Shown here: in pieces, positions 1-6,648 of the stretch
How the letters are laid out: every line of letters starts with the position of its first letter
Numbering within the stretch: position 1 is the first letter of the stretch
Origin: Verrucomicrobiales bacterium
GTDB lineage: Bacteria; Verrucomicrobiota; Verrucomicrobiia; Verrucomicrobiales; DEV007
Direction: 5' to 3'
Assembly (NCBI GenBank): GCA_017991025.1
Contig: JAGNMT010000022.1
Coordinates: 1-17,397, forward strand
DNA length: 17,397 nucleotides
Made by a program: the position numbers and the translations under genes
Notes under the pieces: generated by a model
Database searches by the model: none
Told to the model about the DNA's origin: nothing
Seen by the model: the letters and a program-made list of their open reading frames with translations, nothing else

Positions 1-62
1 TCAATTCGATTTTTCCCCTAAAACGGGCTATCTCCGGCTCGACCTACCATCACCCTGGACCC

Positions 63-416
63 ATGCTGCCCTCCCCGGACGAATTCGAAATCACTCCTGC
101 CGAACTGAACGAGCTGAGAAGCACTGTGGTCACGCCGACTTTTCGTCTCATCGACTGCCGCGAGCAGGATGAGTTTGCGATTTGCCGCATTGACGGGGCC
201 GAGTTGTTTCCGCTTTCCCGTTTTTCGGATGAGGCAACGGGAACCCTGCTCAATCCCGAAGACGAGCGCCCGATCATCGTGTACTGCCATCACGGAATGC
301 GCTCCATGAACGCCACGAGGTTTCTCCGGGGTAAAGGAAAGGAAATGGTCTGGAGCCTCGCCGGGGGGATTGATCTCTGGTCGTTGTTGATCGATCCCGG
401 TGTTCCCCGCTACTGA
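63..416 (+). CDS. Single-domain rhodanese-like sulfurtransferase
   Basis: A 117-residue protein made of one rhodanese domain, the usual size for stand-alone rhodaneses, which move a sulfane sulfur as a persulfide on the active-site cysteine. Visible are the early DCREQDEF motif (31-38), the active-site loop CHHGMRS with Cys75 as predicted persulfide carrier and Arg80 closing the C-X4-R loop, and the C-terminal AGGIDLW motif (100-106). There is no signal peptide, so it should be cytoplasmic. The ATG at 63 is the first in frame and no Shine-Dalgarno sequence precedes it. Its stop codon overlaps by 7 bp the end of the convergent cysteine desulfurase gene, a family that can donate sulfur to rhodaneses. 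A functional link is inferred only, since the two genes are on opposite strands. The physiological acceptor cannot be read from the sequence. Confidence 0.9.
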   Translation: MLPSPDEFEITPAELNELRSTVVTPTFRLIDCREQDEFAICRIDGAELFPLSRFSDEATGTLLNPEDERPIIVYCHHGMRSMNATRFLRGKGKEMVWSLAGGIDLWSLLIDPGVPRY

Positions 417-1558
417 TCCTCCAGCGTCGCCGCGATCTCCAATAGCGCCGCCGCCAGAGCGTCCCATTCTGCCGCTTCTGTCTCCCATCCGCCGCTCACG
501 CGGATGACGCGGCCCATTTCTTCGAAGTCGAGGCCCATCGCCATCATCACGGAAGAGGGATTTCCTTTTCCCGCGCTGCAGGCGGAGCCGGTTGAGACGC
601 AGAAACCCTGCTGGCTCAGTCGGGTGAGCCATTTCAGATTTTTTGCGTGCGGCAGGACGAACATCGAAGTATTCCAGAGTCTCGGTGCTTTCGCGGCGAG
701 AACGCGGCAGCCAATCGCGGTATGGATGAGGTCCTCAAATCGCGCCCGGTGACGCGTTTGTGTTTCCGCGATCTTCCCGAGCGCGTCTTCCCCGCGTTCG
801 AGCAAGGCCGTGACCATGGCGGCGATCCCGGGTAAATTTTCCGTTCCGGCGCGCCGCCCTTCCTCCTGAGGTCCCCCGATGAGGCTGTGGAAATTCACCT
901 CTGAGAAGTCTTCGGGGAGGAGGAGAAAACCGACTCCTTTTCCCCCGTTGAATTTATGCCCGCTCCCGGTCACGAAGTCACATTGATCCAGACCGGCAGC
1001 GGCGCATTTCCCTATCCACTGGGCCGCATCGCTGTGAAAACGAAGCCCGGACTCCCGGCAGAGCCGACTGATCTCTTGCCATGGCTGCAGCGCGCCGGTC
1101 TCATTATTCGCCGCCATCACCGAGACGGCCCCGACCTCGCCGTTTCGGATCCAGGTTTCGAGAACGGCCAGATCGATCACCCCTGTCACCGCATCGACCG
1201 GAATTCGCCGGATCCGGGTTTCGGGAAAGAACGCCTCAACCGGTGCCTCTACACAGGGATGCTCGATCCCTGAGACGGCGAGCACTCCGTTCCCGGATAC
1301 CGCCAAATGGCGGATCACGGCATTATTCGCCTCGGTCGCTCCCGAAGTGAAAATCACGCGCTCCGGATTTTCGATCATGAGGTAGTCAGCGAGTTGCTCA
1401 CGGTAATCGTCGAGTAAACGGCGCGCCTCTCCGGACTCCCGATAGAGGCTCGAAGGATTTTGCCAGTGCTTCGCTGAAGTCTCGAGCCAGACAAGGGACG
1501 CTGCCTCACTCATCGGCGTGGTTGCATTAAAATCAAAATACCGGGGAACGGGATTCAT
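410..1558 (-). CDS. Cysteine desulfurase, NifS/IscS-like, class V aminotransferase fold
   Basis: A 382-residue PLP enzyme that should release sulfur from L-cysteine, giving alanine and an enzyme persulfide for Fe-S cluster or thio-cofactor synthesis. Seen in order: N-terminal YFDFNATTP (7-15), TSGATEANN (71-79) phosphate-binding region, His100 in IEHP (stacks on PLP), HSDAAQ (175-180), the PLP lysine Lys202 in SGHKF, RAGTEN (236-241), and the catalytic Cys327 in STGSACSAGKG. The cysteine loop is the longer group-I type (NifS/IscS) rather than SufS. It is slightly shorter than typical IscS (about 400 residues). It is the last gene of a minus-strand run, starting only 9 bp after the cardiolipin synthase stop. 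No IscU, IscA or suf gene is nearby, so whether it serves Fe-S assembly or tRNA thiolation is open. The paralogue (iscS, nifS, csd) cannot be chosen safely, so no symbol is given. Confidence 0.93.
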   Translation of the reverse strand: MNPVPRYFDFNATTPMSEAASLVWLETSAKHWQNPSSLYRESGEARRLLDDYREQLADYLMIENPERVIFTSGATEANNAVIRHLAVSGNGVLAVSGIEHPCVEAPVEAFFPETRIRRIPVDAVTGVIDLAVLETWIRNGEVGAVSVMAANNETGALQPWQEISRLCRESGLRFHSDAAQWIGKCAAAGLDQCDFVTGSGHKFNGGKGVGFLLLPEDFSEVNFHSLIGGPQEEGRRAGTENLPGIAAMVTALLERGEDALGKIAETQTRHRARFEDLIHTAIGCRVLAAKAPRLWNTSMFVLPHAKNLKWLTRLSQQGFCVSTGSACSAGKGNPSSVMMAMGLDFEEMGRVIRVSGGWETEAAEWDALAAALLEIAATLEDQ

Positions 1559-1567
1559 GGAGAGATC

Positions 1568-3031
1568 TTACAGAACGGGACTCGTGAGACGGGCAAGGCG
1601 CACCGCGAGCCGGAACCACCACTTACGCTCCGTATAATCGGCTCCGCCGACCTCCCGGCATCGGCTGAAATCAACCTCCAGCATGGCGGCGACCTGTTGG
1701 GCAAAATCGCGGCACAATATCACTGCCGTCACTTCAAAATTGAGACGCATGGACCGGTTGTCGAGATTCGCGGTGCCGACACTGGAGAGTTCTTCATCGA
1801 CCACCAGCACTTTCTGATGAAGAAACCCGGGTTGGTAGCGGAAAATCCTTACGCCGGCGGCCTCCATGTCGGCGAGAAAGGAAAAGGTCGCCAGCCAGGG
1901 TATATACTTGTCAGGTTTACCGGGAATCATGATCCTGACATCAACACCACGCAACGCCGCCATTTGCAAAGCCGAGCGGATCGATTCATCGGTCACAAAA
2001 TAGGGGGTTGTGATCCAGAGACGCGCCTTTGCCCGGGTGATGGCATTGAGGAAAAAAATCGTTCCGCCCTCGATGCTGTCGATCGGACCGGTCGGCAGCG
2101 TCAGAACCGTGGAATGCCCGCCTCCACAACCCGATCCGTCAGCCGGAGTGATCGCGGTCCAGTTCAGCTGCGGGATCTCGCGGGTCGCCCAGTAGTAGTC
2201 GGCGAGAAACACCATCTGCAAACTCAACACAGACGGGCCGACCAGTCGCACATGCGTGTCGCGCCAGGGTCCGAAACGCTTTGATTTACCCATGTATTCA
2301 TCACCGACATTATGGCCACCGACAAAGCCGATCTGTCCATCGACGACAACGATTTTTCGGTGATTCCGGAAATTGATTTGAAATCGATTACTCGGTCCCT
2401 GGGTCGAGTGGAAATCGTGGACAGCGACCCCTGCCTCTCGCAAGCGTCGCACATAACGCCGCGAAAGCTGATGACTGCCGATCTCGTCGAAGAGAAAATA
2501 GACCCGGACTCCCTCTCTCGCTTTTCGCTCGACTAATTCTCTGAGGCGGTTGCCGAGATCGTCGTCCTTTACGATAAAAAACTGAATCAGGACATAATCC
2601 GTAGCCGACTCTATCGCGCCAAATATAGCCTCGAAAGTCTGCACTCCATCAATGAGCAGGCACACTTCGTTATTTACCGTAAAGCGACGCTCGCTCAGTT
2701 TTTCGAGGACGCCTCCGTAGCGCTTTTCGTCCCCTTCGAGGATCGCAAAATGGGGACGGAGAGTCTCGGTCAGGTCTTTAAAAGCCCGTTCGTTGGAGTC
2801 CATCGCCTCCCGGAGACGCTCGACGTAGCCTTTGAACTGCTGACGGCCGAGGATCCAGTAGAGCGGCACCGCGAAGAACGGAAGGGCCAGCACAGCCATC
2901 GACCATCCCCACGCCCCGGCAGCGGAGCGCGATTTCATCACGATGTTCACTATTGTCCCGATCGCGAGAATCTCCCATCCGATCAAAAGCAACGTTCCTA
3001 TGAGGGCCGTCTCTGAGATCTGGTCAAACAT
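1568..3031 (-). CDS. cls: Cardiolipin synthase, bacterial phospholipase D superfamily
   Basis: A 487-residue inner-membrane enzyme expected to make cardiolipin by joining two phosphatidylglycerols. The architecture is canonical for ClsA-type enzymes: two N-terminal hydrophobic spans (about 8-31 and 40-61), then two PLD domains. HKD motif 1 is NHRKIVVVDG with His224, Lys226 and Asp231. HKD motif 2 is LHQKVLVVDE with His405, Lys407 and Asp412, followed by GTANLDNRS (419-427). Length matches the family. The gene begins inside the end of the response regulator gene with an 8-bp overlap, ATGTTTGA, which carries both the start and the preceding stop, so translational coupling is likely. It is followed after 9 bp by the cysteine desulfurase. 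Both HKD motifs are complete, so activity is expected. A related phosphatidyltransferase specificity (for example for other glycerophospholipids) cannot be excluded. Confidence 0.93.
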   Translation of the reverse strand: MFDQISETALIGTLLLIGWEILAIGTIVNIVMKSRSAAGAWGWSMAVLALPFFAVPLYWILGRQQFKGYVERLREAMDSNERAFKDLTETLRPHFAILEGDEKRYGGVLEKLSERRFTVNNEVCLLIDGVQTFEAIFGAIESATDYVLIQFFIVKDDDLGNRLRELVERKAREGVRVYFLFDEIGSHQLSRRYVRRLREAGVAVHDFHSTQGPSNRFQINFRNHRKIVVVDGQIGFVGGHNVGDEYMGKSKRFGPWRDTHVRLVGPSVLSLQMVFLADYYWATREIPQLNWTAITPADGSGCGGGHSTVLTLPTGPIDSIEGGTIFFLNAITRAKARLWITTPYFVTDESIRSALQMAALRGVDVRIMIPGKPDKYIPWLATFSFLADMEAAGVRIFRYQPGFLHQKVLVVDEELSSVGTANLDNRSMRLNFEVTAVILCRDFAQQVAAMLEVDFSRCREVGGADYTERKWWFRLAVRLARLTSPVL

Positions 3032-3422
3032 CCCGTTTGGTGAACAAATCGATCTTCGTTAACAGCTTCTCAAAAGGAAAGATCGGCTTCTCCTGCAGCG
3101 CGTCACATCCCGCTGCGGTGATTTTTTCCTGATGTTGGGCCATGGTGTGAGCCGTTAGAGCGATCACCGGAATGCCCGCAGTCAGCGGATCGGCTTTCAG
3201 ACGGCGCGTCGCCTCAAGCCCCGCGTTTGGATCGGGTTGACCATCCGGCGTTGGCGGAAGCTCCAGATCCATGAGAATCAACTCGGGCATTTCGGCCCGT
3301 GCCCGGCTCACCGCAGTCTCCCCGTCCGTGGCAACCGAGAGGGTGTGCCCGTGATGCTCGAGGAGGCGGGTGAGAAGACTGATATTGTCTTCATCGTCTT
3401 CGACTAAAAGAATGCGTGCCAT
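3024..3422 (-). CDS. Single-domain response regulator (CheY-like receiver)
   Basis: A 132-residue protein consisting only of a receiver domain, with no DNA-binding or enzymatic output domain. The acidic pair Asp9/Asp10 lies in LVEDDEDN. The phospho-acceptor is Asp52 in ILMDLELP. The switch threonine is Thr90 in ALTAHT, and the conserved lysine is Lys112 in EKP. Unlike standard receivers, where the loop after the Asp reads roughly LPxMDG, here it is stretched by about nine residues rich in Pro, Asp and Gly (PPTPDGQPDPN, 56-66). Such single-domain proteins act by protein-protein contact or as phosphorelay intermediates. No histidine kinase is in the window. The gene heads the run with cls and the desulfurase and overlaps cls by 8 bp. 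Its promoter should lie in 3423-3702. No Shine-Dalgarno sequence is visible before the ATG. Confidence 0.9.
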   Translation of the reverse strand: MARILLVEDDEDNISLLTRLLEHHGHTLSVATDGETAVSRARAEMPELILMDLELPPTPDGQPDPNAGLEATRRLKADPLTAGIPVIALTAHTMAQHQEKITAAGCDALQEKPIFPFEKLLTKIDLFTKRDV

Positions 3423-3520
3423 AACTGATTGATGGTGAAGAGACTAAATCGTAAGCTGCTTAAATCGGAGAAGAAAATATCATTTTTCGCAAAAAATATC
3501 GAACAGATCATCGCCCGGGG

Positions 3521-3645
3521 AAACCAACACAGCAGTAACATCTGTGCTGCCAAGGATCTCCTCCTTATCAGCAAAGCGGTGGTTACAGTCAAAAACAAGC
3601 GGTTCCTTGCAGGGTCCACCCGGTCGGTGGGCCCTGCATTGTTTT
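3521..3645 (+). ncRNA. Candidate small RNA or mRNA leader ending in an intrinsic terminator
   Basis: This lies in the 280-bp gap between the divergent response regulator and beta-propeller genes, an AT-richer stretch. Three stem-loops follow each other on the plus strand: CACAG/CTGTG at 3528-3532 and 3542-3546; AAGGA/TCCTT at 3552-3556 and 3562-3566 with a pyrimidine loop; and the strong terminator hairpin at 3609-3637 followed by ATTGTTTT. A terminator here, with no convincing gene in front of it, implies a short transcript. The 5' end is a guess; a weak TTGATG (3429-3434) and TAAGCT (3452-3457) pair with 17-bp spacing could start a longer version. It could equally be an attenuating 5' leader of the beta-propeller gene, which starts 58 bp after the terminator T-run. 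I recognise no known RNA family. Confidence 0.3.
3609..3645 (+). terminator. Rho-independent terminator without an obvious upstream gene
   Basis: A 12-bp stem pairs 3609-3620 with 3626-3637 (one G-T wobble at 3615/3631) around a 5-base loop CGGTC, followed directly by ATTGTTTT (3638-3645). The T-rich side is on the plus strand only, so it terminates rightward transcription. The nearest rightward gene ahead of it is the rhodanese, over 3 kb away, so it must serve a transcript starting in 3423-3608, or attenuate the leader of the gene at 3703. Confidence 0.65.
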
Positions 3646-3702
3646 CGGGCGCTACGTGTTTAGGCATTGGCACTCGAGTGTAGATCATTCTACCTTCCAG
3701 CC

Positions 3703-5196
3703 ATGATGCCTGGAGACCGCCACCAATCCACTTTTTGCCGGACCAAACAGGGTTGGGTCATCGGCCTGACCCTCTTGCCCTTCTTTGCCCTTTCCCAGGT
3801 TTTTATAGACCCGGCCGCTCCGGAAGTGAGCCAGGCACCCGATGCCGGTGCCGCTGTTTCCGCGCCGGTTTCGTTTGACGGACTCACCTTTCACGCCGCC
3901 CCGAAATCTCTCTCGGCGGATGCTGTCACGGCGGACTGGCCTCGATTCCTCGGCCCAACCGACAATGGGAAAACGCCCGAGACTCATCTTCTCGACCGCT
4001 TCCCGGAAGGAGGCCTGAAAAAGGTTTGGGAGATGAAAAAAGGCAACAGCTACACCTCGCCCGTGATCGCCGGAGGACGACTGGTGACCTTTAATCGTTT
4101 CGAAGACAGTGAAGTCGTGCAATGCCTCGAACCGGAAACGGGCAAACAATTCTGGAACTTCCGCTATCCCGTTGTCTACTCGGATCGCTACGGATTTAAT
4201 AACGGCCCACGCGCCAGCGCCGTGATCGACTCGGGAAAGGTATACACCCTGGGCGTCACGAGTGTTCTCACCTGTCTCGATCTTGCTTCCGGGACGAAGG
4301 TCTGGCAGCGCAATCTTTCCACAGAGTTCAAACAGTCCCCCTACTTTTTCGGACACGGGTGCTGCCCCATCGTTCGTGATGGAAAAGTGATCGTTCCGCT
4401 GGGAACGGAGGATCAGTTGAGCGTCGCCGCTTTCGATCAGATCAACGGGAAGCTCGTCTGGGGGACCAAACACGTCTGGGCGGCGAGCTATGCCTCACCG
4501 GTCGTTGCCACGCTCCAGGGCAAGGAAAGACTTCTCGTTTTCGCGGGTGCCGACAGCGATCCTCCCGACGGCGGCCTGCTCTGCATTGACCTTGAGACGG
4601 GCGCTCTCCACGATGCCTTCCCCTGGCGGCCTGACAAATATGAGAGTGTAAATGGTTCCACTCCCGTTGCGGTGGGTGACGACTCCGTATTTTTGTCGAG
4701 TTCCTATGGGAAAGGATCCGTCCTTCTTCATTTGAACCGGGAATTGAAATGGGAGGAACGCTGGCGTGCCCAGGATTTCGGTCTTCACTGGACAACACCG
4801 CTCCTGCTCGACGGAACTATTTATGCCTTTCAGGGGCGAAACGAGCCCGATGCCTGGCTCGCTGCCTTCGATATCAAGACCGGGAAAGAAGCCTGGCGGG
4901 CCGATCCGGAATGGACTACGCCCCTCGCCAGCGGCAGGGAATATCGGATGAAATACCTCCGCGGCAGCCTGCTCCATGCCGATGGTCGCACCTATGCCCT
5001 CGGAGAACTGGGATCTCTCGGGATTATCAAGCTGACGCCCGCCGGCTTGGAGGAAATCGACCGCACTCAGCTTTTCCTTGCGCGCTCGACCTGGTCACTC
5101 CCTGTGATCCATCGGGGGCTGCTCTACATTTCCCAGCACGAACCGGACATGGAAGGCAATGCGGCACGGCTGATCTGCTACGATTTAAGAAAGTAA
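3703..5196 (+). CDS. Secreted PQQ-like beta-propeller repeat protein (BamB/quinoprotein-like)
   Basis: A 497-residue protein starting at the ATG pair 3703/3706. A possible upstream TTG at 3667 is less likely because the signal peptide sits right after the ATGs. A basic stretch plus hydrophobic core (about 15-32, ending FFALSQ) is a Sec signal. The mature part opens with DWPRFLGPTDNGKTPET (78-94), the hallmark of the Verrucomicrobia/Planctomycetes beta-propeller family, followed by repeated blades with motifs such as YTSPVIAGGRLVTF (117-130), LDLASGTKVW (192-201), FDQINGKLVW (244-253), IDLETGAL (295-302) and FDIKTGKEAW (389-398), typical of PQQ-enzyme repeats. The fold is periplasmic or exported. 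The function is unknown: family members are annotated as BamB-like or as alcohol dehydrogenases mostly from fold. An adjacent cysteine pair, Cys220-Cys221, stands out. A 94-bp gap separates it from the glutaredoxin gene. Confidence 0.85.
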   Translation: MMPGDRHQSTFCRTKQGWVIGLTLLPFFALSQVFIDPAAPEVSQAPDAGAAVSAPVSFDGLTFHAAPKSLSADAVTADWPRFLGPTDNGKTPETHLLDRFPEGGLKKVWEMKKGNSYTSPVIAGGRLVTFNRFEDSEVVQCLEPETGKQFWNFRYPVVYSDRYGFNNGPRASAVIDSGKVYTLGVTSVLTCLDLASGTKVWQRNLSTEFKQSPYFFGHGCCPIVRDGKVIVPLGTEDQLSVAAFDQINGKLVWGTKHVWAASYASPVVATLQGKERLLVFAGADSDPPDGGLLCIDLETGALHDAFPWRPDKYESVNGSTPVAVGDDSVFLSSSYGKGSVLLHLNRELKWEERWRAQDFGLHWTTPLLLDGTIYAFQGRNEPDAWLAAFDIKTGKEAWRADPEWTTPLASGREYRMKYLRGSLLHADGRTYALGELGSLGIIKLTPAGLEEIDRTQLFLARSTWSLPVIHRGLLYISQHEPDMEGNAARLICYDLRK

Positions 5197-5290
5197 GGGC
5201 AGGGGATCCCGGACACCGCGCCGCAATGGTGTTTGCGAATCAGTTTTGCGTAGCTTATGGGTTGCCTCATACTTTTAACTCCCCAGACTC

Positions 5291-5674
5291 ATGGCAAACG
5301 AAAATATCGACATCACGGCTTACTTGAAGACTTTTTGTGGTTGGAGTGAGGGCATCCGTGCCGTTCTCCGCAAGTACGAGCTCGCTTATACCGAGAAAGA
5401 CATCATCAAAAACCCCGCTTTTCGCTGGGAGATGGAACAAAAAAGCGGTCAGCCGCTTTCTCCCTGCGTGATCGTCAACGGGACCATGCTCGCCGACGTC
5501 AGCGGTGAAGAGGTCGAGGCCTGGCTGATCAAGAGCGGACTGCTCGAGAAAAGTGATGTCGCACCCGACGCCCCGATTGATTCCGCCTGCAGCGACGAGC
5601 AGCATGCGGCGATGGATGCGGCGGCTCGTTTCGTCAGCCACGCCAGCGGGGCCAATGTTCGCATCGTCGAGTGA
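5291..5674 (+). CDS. Glutaredoxin-family protein with CGWS active site and C-terminal extension
   Basis: A 127-residue cytoplasmic protein with a thioredoxin fold in its first ~85 residues: beta strand NIDITAYLKT, active-site CGWS (Cys16-Ser19), and the cis-proline region PLSPCVIVNG (55-64), with Pro58 and an extra Cys59. CGWS resembles the monothiol CGFS class, which carries or delivers Fe-S clusters, more than the dithiol CPYC class that reduces disulfides, but one aromatic residue differs. The tail of about 40 residues (86-127) with Cys100 is not part of the minimal domain and I do not recognise it. The ATG is preceded by CCCCAGACTC and no Shine-Dalgarno. A weak promoter could lie at about 5246-5273, which would leave a very short leader. 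parB starts 37 bp downstream on the same strand, so the two are probably co-transcribed. Confidence 0.85.
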   Translation: MANENIDITAYLKTFCGWSEGIRAVLRKYELAYTEKDIIKNPAFRWEMEQKSGQPLSPCVIVNGTMLADVSGEEVEAWLIKSGLLEKSDVAPDAPIDSACSDEQHAAMDAAARFVSHASGANVRIVE

Positions 5675-5711
5675 GGCGAGCCGGTTTGAATTTTTCCGAA
5701 TCCCCCCACTC

Positions 5712-6635
5712 ATGTCGGAGAACAAGTTCCCCAAGAAGGGCCTCGGAAGAGGTCTGAATGCGTTGATCAAGGCACCGGGCGCGGTGCCGGTGACGAGTGT
5801 GCATACTTCTGAGTCCGATGCCACGACGGGTGAACGGGTTCTCCGCGTCGCCCTTCATGAGGTGGTGCCGTCACCACTCCAGCCGAGAAAACGCTTTAAC
5901 GACGAACATCTCAACGAACTCGTCGAATCGATCCGCGAGCACGGCGTGATCCAGCCGCTCATCGTCCGTCCGGTAGGGGGGAAATACGAACTCATTGCCG
6001 GAGAGCGACGCTGGCGGGCCTCGACCCTTCTGAACCTGGCGCAGGTTCCGGTCATCCTCCGCGAAGCCTCCGATCAGGATGTCCTCGAGATGGCGTTGAT
6101 CGAGAACCTCCAGCGTGAGGATCTTGATCCGTTGGAGGAAGCAGAGGCCTACGCAAGACTCTCACGGGAATTTGGCCTGAAGCAGGAGGAGATCGCCCAG
6201 CGGGTTGGCAAAAACCGCGCGACGGTTTCCAATGCGATGCGCCTTCTCGATCTCGATCACGAGGTGCAGACACTGGTTTCACGCCGTATGCTGAGTTCGG
6301 GGCATGCCAAAGCCATTCTCGGGCTTAAAACGAAAGCCGAGCAGCGCATGCTGGCCGATATGGTCGTGCGTAAAAAGCTGAACGTCCGGGACACCGAGAA
6401 ACTGGTCTCGGAGATGATCAATGGAAAGTCATCCACTGCAAAGAAGCCGGCCAAATCGAAAATTTCTCCCCAGGCCGAGACTTACATCCGTCAGATTCAG
6501 GATCAGCTGCGTGGGCGTTATGCGACCAACGTTGCGATCCAGCACACCGATAAACGCGGTAAAATTGAGATCGAGTATTATGGCAATGAGGACCTCGGGC
6601 GCATCATTGAGTTGATGGGAGTCAGCCTGGATTAA
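5712..6635 (+). CDS. parB: Chromosome-partitioning protein ParB (Spo0J/ParB CTPase family)
   Basis: A 307-residue protein of normal ParB length. It binds parS sites and, as a CTP-dependent clamp, spreads on DNA to guide origin segregation with ParA. Visible: N-terminal KKGLGRGLNALI (8-19), the ParA-contacting region of chromosomal ParBs; the CTP-binding N-domain with PSPLQPRKRF (53-62), GERRWRAS (97-104) and ENLQRED (131-137); a helix-turn-helix QEEIAQRVGKNRATVSNAMR (158-177); SSGHAKAIL (195-203); and a C-terminal dimerisation segment (about 252-307). The open frame extends back to 5553, but homology begins at the ATG at 5712, preceded by CCCCCCACTC. Oddly, parA is not next to it: glutaredoxin is directly upstream and a lipoprotein peptidase begins 13 bp downstream. 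No parS consensus was found in the window. Confidence 0.95.
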   Translation: MSENKFPKKGLGRGLNALIKAPGAVPVTSVHTSESDATTGERVLRVALHEVVPSPLQPRKRFNDEHLNELVESIREHGVIQPLIVRPVGGKYELIAGERRWRASTLLNLAQVPVILREASDQDVLEMALIENLQREDLDPLEEAEAYARLSREFGLKQEEIAQRVGKNRATVSNAMRLLDLDHEVQTLVSRRMLSSGHAKAILGLKTKAEQRMLADMVVRKKLNVRDTEKLVSEMINGKSSTAKKPAKSKISPQAETYIRQIQDQLRGRYATNVAIQHTDKRGKIEIEYYGNEDLGRIIELMGVSLD

Positions 6636-6648
6636 CAAAGTCGGGCTC

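Noticed and set aside
3429..3683. An 84-residue plus-strand open frame in the intergenic gap
   Set aside because: It reads straight through the strong terminator hairpin at 3609-3637, has no Shine-Dalgarno or recognisable domain, and its composition looks like translated AT-rich spacer.
3685..4473. A 262-residue minus-strand open frame opposite the beta-propeller gene
   Set aside because: It is antisense to a gene with clear family motifs and shows no domain; long shadow frames are common at this GC content.
5553..5711. N-terminal extension of ParB by 53 residues
   Set aside because: It overlaps the end of the glutaredoxin gene in another frame, and ParB family similarity starts exactly at the ATG at 5712 (KKGLGRGLNALI).
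6270..6290. A GTTTCACG half-site resembling parS, within parB
   Set aside because: The second half of the palindrome (CGTGAAAC) is missing; the sequence continues CCGTATG, so it does not match the 16-bp consensus.
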